From Bacteroidota bacterium (GTDB lineage Bacteria > Bacteroidota > Bacteroidia > Chitinophagales > Chitinophagaceae): 64,000 nucleotides of DNA. Shown one piece after another: positions 59,055 through 64,000 of the stretch. The notes under the pieces were generated by a model, which was not told the origin of the DNA, searched no databases, and saw only the letters and a program-made list of their open reading frames with translations. Position numbers and translations under genes: made by a program. Within the stretch, counting starts at the first letter, position 1. Every line of letters begins with the position of its first letter. The DNA is taken from positions 98,141-162,140 of the forward strand of contig JAGWRO010000091.1 of NCBI GenBank assembly GCA_028876495.1, given 5' to 3'.

Positions 59055-60000
59055 CGCTGTGGTTTTAAGCATCTTGTGCCTGTCGTTAACTGCCCACAAA
59101 GCAAGTGCCGGGGAAGTTCCTGATACCGTAAGAGTGGGCATTTATATCACGAGCATCCACGATATTGATTTCAAACAAAAAGAATATGCCATCACGTTCT
59201 GGTTGTGGCTGAAATACAAAAACAAGGATTTTGATTTTATGCAAAACCTTGAAGTGCCCCAGGCAAAAACCGTTACAAGATCGTTTGCCTCAATAGATTC
59301 TAGTAATAACCAGGTTTATCTTTTAATGAAGATGCAATGCCTGATGAAAGATTCGTGGCGCATCCGCAATTTTCCATTCGATAAACAAAAGCTGCGGCTT
59401 TCGATTGAGAATTCCCAGTATGATTCTAAATCTCTTGTATTTGTGACCGATACTGTAGGAAAAAATTATGATCCGCGGTTCACGCTCAGCGGATGGACCA
59501 TTAATAATTGCAACATTTCTGTCGGGGTCAAAGCCTATGAAACTACTTTCGGAGATCCGACGCTTACCGTTCCGCACAGCGAATACAGTGCTTTTAAGGT
59601 GGTCGTTAATATTAGCAGGGCTGCAGGCGGGTTATTCTGGAAAATGTTTCTCGGGATGTACATCGCTTTTCTCATCTCTTACATTTGTTTTTACATTCAC
59701 CCGGATGGGATCGATTCACGCTTCGGATTGAGTGTGGGAGCTCTTTTCGCTGTGATTGGCAATAAATACATCATTGATTCTTCGTTGCCTGAAAGCACTT
59801 CTTTTACTTTGGTGGATACGCTTCATGGGCTAACCTTGTTTTTTATTTTCGCCATCATTGCGGCCACGGTCTATTCATTAAAATTGGTTAAAGAAAATAA
59901 ACAAATAGAGGCAAAGAAATTTGATATGATCGCCGCGCAGGTGGCATTGCTGCTGTATCTTTTATTAAATATTTATTTTATTGCGCAGGCGAGTTCTTAG
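59038..60000 (+). CDS. Pentameric ligand-gated ion channel (Cys-loop receptor homologue)
   Basis: The 320-residue protein has a signal peptide (1-24) and an extracellular beta-sandwich domain with the hallmark FPFD at 112-115 (RNFPFDKQKLRL) and WTINNCNI. Four membrane helices follow (about 200-220, 226-247 pore-lining M2, 259-281, 297-317). The M1-M2 linker reads HPDGIDSRFGLSVGALFAVI. This is the GLIC/ELIC type of channel, forming a cation- or anion-selective pentamer. The ligand is unknown. No cysteine loop pair is conserved, as in other bacterial members. It lies in an accessory region. Confidence 0.88.
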   Translation: MKTISAAVVLSILCLSLTAHKASAGEVPDTVRVGIYITSIHDIDFKQKEYAITFWLWLKYKNKDFDFMQNLEVPQAKTVTRSFASIDSSNNQVYLLMKMQCLMKDSWRIRNFPFDKQKLRLSIENSQYDSKSLVFVTDTVGKNYDPRFTLSGWTINNCNISVGVKAYETTFGDPTLTVPHSEYSAFKVVVNISRAAGGLFWKMFLGMYIAFLISYICFYIHPDGIDSRFGLSVGALFAVIGNKYIIDSSLPESTSFTLVDTLHGLTLFFIFAIIAATVYSLKLVKENKQIEAKKFDMIAAQVALLLYLLLNIYFIAQASS

Positions 60001-61022
60001 GTTTACAAAAAACCGCTATTTCTTTGTTTACTGAAACGAATTATCCAACCGGCAATGTCATTGTAAGAAGCCGTGTAAATACTTTTCGCTCCATTAATGC
60101 TTCCCGTGACGAAGCAATCTTTCCGCTGATGGCAGTTCTTGCATTTTCCTTTGTCCTGATACAAAGGAACTCCCAAAGATCGGGATGTTCCAAAAAAATA
60201 TAAGCGCATTTGTTGTTGTTTTTAAAGGTGCTAATGAGATCGCTTGGCTAAGTTCAGGGGAAACCTGATCGCTTTCCCGATAGCCATCTGAATTTTTCCT
60301 TGCCTGTGGTCGCGGTGACATAAGACAGTTCATGCTCTACTCATACACTATCCATGCCTTTGCTATGCTTTATCCATGCCTTTGAGTAGTCTGAGGGTTT
60401 TCACTGGAAAGGTCAATCTCCAATTTCTGAAATCCTTCACGTTGATCTATCTATTTTTTGGCAACGGACGTTTTCTTCCAATCCAAAAAAGAAGTTTAGT
60501 TTTTCCATTGGCCAATCGAATGTAAGAATGTTGAAGAAGCAGTTTTGATCTTGCATGAAAATTAGTTTTGGTTTTATATGGAATGAAGATAATGAATTAT
60601 GTTAATTCCTTGCATTATTGGTCTGAACCCGGATTTACAGGATTAAAGGATTTACGGGATTTGGGGCCGCGGCAACTCAGGACAGCGACTGACCAGATGA
60701 GAGGCTGAGAAGCAGACAGTTGCTATTATTTCAAATGATACTAAATGACAACATTTCAGGTTGTATTTTCTGCCGTTGGTCAGGACCAGACCTATGCTTT
60801 ATTCCAGGCACCTGGCTAACTATAAAAGACCGGCGTGTAAAAAAGGAATAAAAACCACAATCATCCAACTTAATGATTACTGTCATTCATTTTCATCTTC
60901 CCTATTAATAATTTTATCTTTTTAACTATTACTCTTAAAAACTTTTTAAGAGAAAATTGCTTGCCTGTCTATTACTTCTTTGATACCATATAAGAATAGG
61001 TATTTAAATAAAATAACTCAAT
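60001..61022. other. 1-kb gap of decayed sequence with dispersed repeats
   Basis: No intact gene was found. The minus strand at 60003-60209 has a 68-codon open frame ending IYTASYNDIAGWIIRF that looks like the C-terminal end of a lost gene. A dispersed repeat copy lies at 60621-60661, and 60255-60305 resembles sequence at the right end of the window. A short direct repeat TATCCATGCCTTTG occurs near 60347 and 60370. Confidence 0.6.
60621..60661. repeat. Dispersed repeat copy A
   Basis: GTCTGAACC.GGATTT.CA opens a 41-nt unit that matches 63568-63608 at 35 of 41 positions by eye. Each copy itself contains a doubled GGATTTrC element. Confidence 0.7.
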
Positions 61023-61319
61023 ATGAAAAAGATGATCGGCACACTGATAATTGCATTAATTATTGGCTTGCTTTTTTCCTGCAATGGGCATTATCGCTTC
61101 CTAATTGGCCAACGTCCTGTACATCCATCCATGATAATGCCCGTAAGCCCGGGTGAAGGTTTTATATGGATTGGCGGAGAATGGTATTTCAACGGCAATA
61201 CCTATTTATGGCGTGATGGTTATTGGACAAGACCACGGGATGGACTCAGGTGGGTGCCCGGTGACTGGAAGAGAAACCATAATGAATGGTATTATAAACC
61301 GGGGCGATGGAGAAAATGA
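61023..61319 (+). CDS. YXWGXW-repeat lipoprotein
   Basis: The 98-residue protein has a lipobox with cysteine 20 (IIGLLFSC). It contains Trp-rich repeats GFIWIGGEWYFNG, TYLWRDGYWTRP, LRWVPGDWKRN and EWYYKPGRWRK, matching the YXWGXW family. It is envelope-attached with unknown function, and followed by a short frame and the bactofilin-like gene on the same strand. Confidence 0.8.
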   Translation: MKKMIGTLIIALIIGLLFSCNGHYRFLIGQRPVHPSMIMPVSPGEGFIWIGGEWYFNGNTYLWRDGYWTRPRDGLRWVPGDWKRNHNEWYYKPGRWRK

Positions 61320-61334
61320 TGTAGAAATTTTATT

Positions 61335-61421
61335 ATGAAAAAAGAAATTTCGAAGATAAATGATCCTGCTTTGGTGAAAGACCCTTCAAACAGATTTTTA
61401 TCAGCCACTGGAATCAAATAA
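61335..61421 (+). CDS. Possible 28-codon small protein
   Basis: ATG 61335 to TAA 61421 encodes MKKEISKINDPALVKDPSNR plus 8 more residues. It lies between two same-strand genes with 15 and 13 nt gaps. It may be real or chance; no family is recognised. Confidence 0.3.
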   Translation: MKKEISKINDPALVKDPSNRFLSATGIK

Positions 61422-61434
61422 TTAAACTCATTTT

Positions 61435-62619
61435 ATGAAAAAGATAATTCCTGTTATTATCGCATCAGTACTTACGATACAGGCCTTTTCCTTTCGTTTG
61501 GAATATGGTAATAATGTGGTAATAACCCAGCCCGTATATGAAGATCTATATGTTTCAGCAGGTTCAGTTACTATCAATGCTCCTGTTTTTGGTGATTTGA
61601 TATGTACAGGTGGTACTATCAATATTAATGATTCTGTAAGTGGTGATATTATAGTTGCAGGAGCCACTGTCACTTTTAACGGTTATGTTGGAGACGATAT
61701 TCGTTGCGCAGGGGGAAGGTTGTATATACAAAAAAACATCGGTGGCGACCTGGTAATTGCAGGAGGACAAGTTACTGTTACCAGGGATGTTGTTATAGGC
61801 GGTGGGTTGTTGATGGGTGGGGGCGATATTACTTTCAATGGTACAGTCAATAAGTCTGTAAAGGCTGGTTTCGGAAGCCTTGTTTTTAATGGTCGTGCCG
61901 AAAAAGACATAGAGGTGAGGGGGGGAGACCTGCAAATGAATGGTACTGTAATGGGGCCGGCAATTATAGAAGCCAATAAAATCACAATAGGCAATGATGC
62001 TTCATTTAATAATGAGGTTCGTTATTGGAACAATAAGGGGTCAGTGGATTTCAGGCAATCCATAAAAAAAGGGAAAGCCATATATGATCCTTCACTAAAA
62101 ATTGAAACAGGTCGCTGGTATTACCTTGGCGGTTTGTCGGTATTGGGTTTGCTATGGTATATCGGGATGGCATTGTTGATGATTGCTATCATTCAGTATT
62201 TGTTTAATGCTACCATGCAAAAAGCAGGAGATACCGTTTTCAATAAAACTTTAAAATCATCAGGATTTGGTTTGCTCTTTTTTATCGCAGTACCTATCGC
62301 AGCTATCATAGCTTTTATAACTATCGTAGGTGTACCTGTGGGCTTACTGTTACTGTTTAATTATATAATACTCATCCTGCTGGCAACCGTCATTACTTCG
62401 CTGGTAGCTGCACATTGGATTAATAACCGCTTTAATTACAAATGGGGTTTTTGGAAGCTGGTATTTGCCGCATTGGGAATTTTTATTGTGCTTAAACTTA
62501 TCAGCTTAATGCCTTTCCTGGGATGGTTTATTGTATTGCTTGCAACATGCATGGCATTTGGGGCAATACTGCAGAATATTAACTGGAAAAGAAAACAGCA
62601 GGTTGAGTTAACAGTATAG
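61435..62619 (+). CDS. Bactofilin-like polymer-forming domain with four membrane spans
   Basis: The 394-residue protein has a signal peptide and about 180 residues of short beta-helical repeats (DLICTGGTININ, GDIIVAGATVTFNGYVGDDI, GDLVIAGGQVTVTRD) as in bactofilin/polymer-forming cytoskeletal proteins. After a linker come four hydrophobic helices (about 230-385). The repeats would face the periplasm. Function is unknown. Confidence 0.8.
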   Translation: MKKIIPVIIASVLTIQAFSFRLEYGNNVVITQPVYEDLYVSAGSVTINAPVFGDLICTGGTININDSVSGDIIVAGATVTFNGYVGDDIRCAGGRLYIQKNIGGDLVIAGGQVTVTRDVVIGGGLLMGGGDITFNGTVNKSVKAGFGSLVFNGRAEKDIEVRGGDLQMNGTVMGPAIIEANKITIGNDASFNNEVRYWNNKGSVDFRQSIKKGKAIYDPSLKIETGRWYYLGGLSVLGLLWYIGMALLMIAIIQYLFNATMQKAGDTVFNKTLKSSGFGLLFFIAVPIAAIIAFITIVGVPVGLLLLFNYIILILLATVITSLVAAHWINNRFNYKWGFWKLVFAALGIFIVLKLISLMPFLGWFIVLLATCMAFGAILQNINWKRKQQVELTV

Positions 62620-62621
62620 TA

Positions 62622-62740
62622 TTAAAAAGGTGATGGGCTAATACACGTCCATCCGCCATCTGCTATTAAAGTTTGCCCTGTTATATGTTTTGTTTTCTGA
62701 CACAAAGAACAAAGCGAAAGCTGATAACCGGTGCATGTTG
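62622..62740 (-). pseudogene. SDR dehydrogenase 3'-end remnant
   Basis: On the minus strand the last 20-odd codons read KHITGQTLIADGGWTCIS before a stop at 62622, the classical C-terminal motif of short-chain dehydrogenases. Just upstream the matching sequence (ALFFVSE) continues in another frame. The gene body is absent, so this is a frameshifted fragment. Confidence 0.6.
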
Positions 62741-62777
62741 CGCTGCAATAACATTTAAATTTTAAATATCTTTTACA

Positions 62778-63410
62778 ATGGCAACCTCAGTAATTAATAA
62801 AGTAGCGGAAACAACTGAAACGCTGCAAACGATTTTTGAAAGAAGGTCTGTAAGAAAATACAAGAATAAATTTGTTGATAAAAACACTATTGAAAAAATA
62901 CTGGATGCAGGGCGTATGGCCCCGTCTGCAATGAATGAACAACCCTGGAAATTTTATGTAGTGACCCATAAAGAAACCATTCAGTCTTTTTCAAAAGAGA
63001 TCTCCAAAATAACCGCTAAAGAATTTTTAAAGGCTGGCCCCGGGCGAATTATAAAAAATATCATTCACCTACTTAACTTTTCCCAGGGGTTCCAGTATTT
63101 AAAAACTAAAGACCATGTATTTTACGAGGCCCCGGTTGTCATTTTTATTACCGGCCCCAGGAATAATGAATGGGTTGACCTCGACATTGGTATGTGCGCA
63201 CAAAATATAATGCTCGCAGCAAAATCGATGGGCCTGGATACCTGCCCTATCGGGTTGGGAAAATTCCTGGAACATACTAAACTCTATCCTCAATTAAAAA
63301 CTTCACCCAAAGAAGAAATAAAGCTTTCCATCATCCTGGGATATGGCGATGAAACGCCTGATGTTCATAAAAGGATTACAAAGAATGCAGTTTTTATGGA
63401 TGTCCTGTGA
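62778..63410 (+). CDS. Nitroreductase family protein
   Basis: The 210-residue protein has the FMN-binding start FERRSVRKYKNKFVD, AGRMAPSAMNEQPWKFYVV in the middle and GLDTCPIGLGKF plus IILGYGDETP at the end. It is a flavin-dependent NAD(P)H oxidoreductase of the nitroreductase superfamily; substrate unknown. Confidence 0.88.
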   Translation: MATSVINKVAETTETLQTIFERRSVRKYKNKFVDKNTIEKILDAGRMAPSAMNEQPWKFYVVTHKETIQSFSKEISKITAKEFLKAGPGRIIKNIIHLLNFSQGFQYLKTKDHVFYEAPVVIFITGPRNNEWVDLDIGMCAQNIMLAAKSMGLDTCPIGLGKFLEHTKLYPQLKTSPKEEIKLSIILGYGDETPDVHKRITKNAVFMDVL

Positions 63411-63567
63411 AGCGGTAGAGAGAGGAGCGGTTGATACCAATCCCAACTCCATTGAGAAAACCTTTGCATCCTTATGCACTGGAAGTTGACTGGATGAAGT
63501 ATGAGCCGTTGAAGCGGTGATTAGATTTACAGTGAACAGACAAATAATGTCGTTTTATCCTTTGTTT

Positions 63568-63608
63568 GTCTGAACCAGGATTTGCATGATTAAAGGATTT
63601 GCATGATT
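63568..63608. repeat. Dispersed repeat copy B
   Basis: Partner of 60621-60661 (35 of 41 matches). It brackets the 61-63.4 kb gene group together with copy A. Confidence 0.7.
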
Positions 63609-63907
63609 TAAAGGACTACTCCGTGGTTCGTGGCAAACGAAACACAACTAAACCCAATAAGCAAATTGGTTCTACAGTTGACGCAACATCCCGAAAGGCA
63701 TTAATAGATTTGAAAATAAAAACGGAGACGTTGCTCCGAATCAGTTTCTTGTCCATATTGTTCTGCTTCTTTCACTGCTTTTTAATAATCCGGACACTTT
63801 GTCCAGATAAATGTCCAGGTTACTCTTTTTTCCGCAACTGATTTGTTATAAAATATTTTGGAATGTAATTCCTTCCTACACGAACACGAAGCTTGTTTGC
63901 TTGTCAC

Positions 63908-64000
63908 TTTTTCTCTTGAAAGAAAAAGTAACCAAAAAGTTCAAGGAAAACCCGATCGCTCCGCGCGTTTTTCCTTGCCTGCGCGCGGCAAAAGCCCATA
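63908..64000. repeat. Inverted repeat and GC-rich repeat sequence at window end
   Basis: CTTTTTCT/AGAAAAAG forms a stem at 63908-63929. The following GATCGCT...TTTTTCCTTGCCTG resembles 60268-60304, pointing to a dispersed family. It is cut by the window edge. Confidence 0.5.

Larger units (their letters stand above)
63411..64000. other. Right-end region without an intact gene
   Basis: Nothing convincing is encoded here. It holds dispersed repeat copy B (63568-63608) and, from about 63900, an inverted repeat (CTTTTTCTCTTGAAAGAAAAAG) followed by GC-rich repeat sequence that runs to the edge. Confidence 0.6.

Noticed and set aside
63599..63841. 80-codon plus-strand frame
   Set aside because: It starts inside a dispersed repeat and has no recognisable protein character.

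Overview
The window reads as chromosomal DNA of a low-GC member of the Bacteroidota, most likely the Chitinophagaceae. The evidence is a SusC/SusD polysaccharide-utilisation locus, a type IX secretion sorting tail on a secreted amylase, a gamma-alpha fused 2-oxoacid:acceptor oxidoreductase, an F0 subunit a with a signal peptide, and many copies of the Bacteroidota -7 promoter element TAnnTTTG.

Layout. 1-13035 (minus strand) is a glycan locus. A degenerate Nudix-type regulator lies upstream of SusC, SusD and two SusE-like lipoproteins, followed by a terminator. Then come a very unusual GH2-GH53 fusion enzyme and a sodium:solute symporter that runs off the left edge. GH53 plus beta-galactosidase chemistry points to beta-1,4-galactan (pectin side chains) as substrate. 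13086-16211 is a T9SS-exported GH13 amylase. 16434-27925 holds mostly housekeeping genes: ligA with a downstream NUMOD4/HNH-like gene, a DUF2461 gene, a double-PDZ protein, alaS with a large internal insertion, a MerR-type regulator, korB, a glycosyltransferase and an Lrp/AsnC regulator.

27926-28363 carries the most unusual element: an apparent independent RNA gene with its own promoter and terminator. Its RNA folds as a class II tRNA with nearly all invariant residues, but about 87 nt are inserted inside the variable arm. Its anticodon loop (GUC, U37) and discriminator (G73) do not fit the leucine-like body.

28364-57744 continues with metF, a parvulin foldase, a thioredoxin-fold lipid/secreted protein, rlmD, an SDR-GH63 operon, yidD, an incomplete F-ATPase cluster (atpB-E-F-H only), a secreted protein with a caspase-like His/Cys pair, an orphan response regulator, a DUF4197 gene, eno, an FtsB/DivIC homologue, nth, korA (26 kb from korB) and gyrB. 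Several of these genes have TAnnTTTG placed only 5-6 nt before the start codon, which predicts leaderless mRNAs.

57884-64000 is accessory in character: a RelE/ParE toxin-antitoxin pair, a frameshifted GIY-YIG endonuclease remnant, tRNA-Asn, a pentameric ligand-gated ion channel whose start region is tandemly duplicated, about 1 kb of decayed sequence with dispersed repeats, a YXWGXW lipoprotein, a bactofilin-like membrane protein, an SDR remnant, a nitroreductase and further repeat sequence to the right edge.

All calls come from reading the sequence. No database search or folding program was run.
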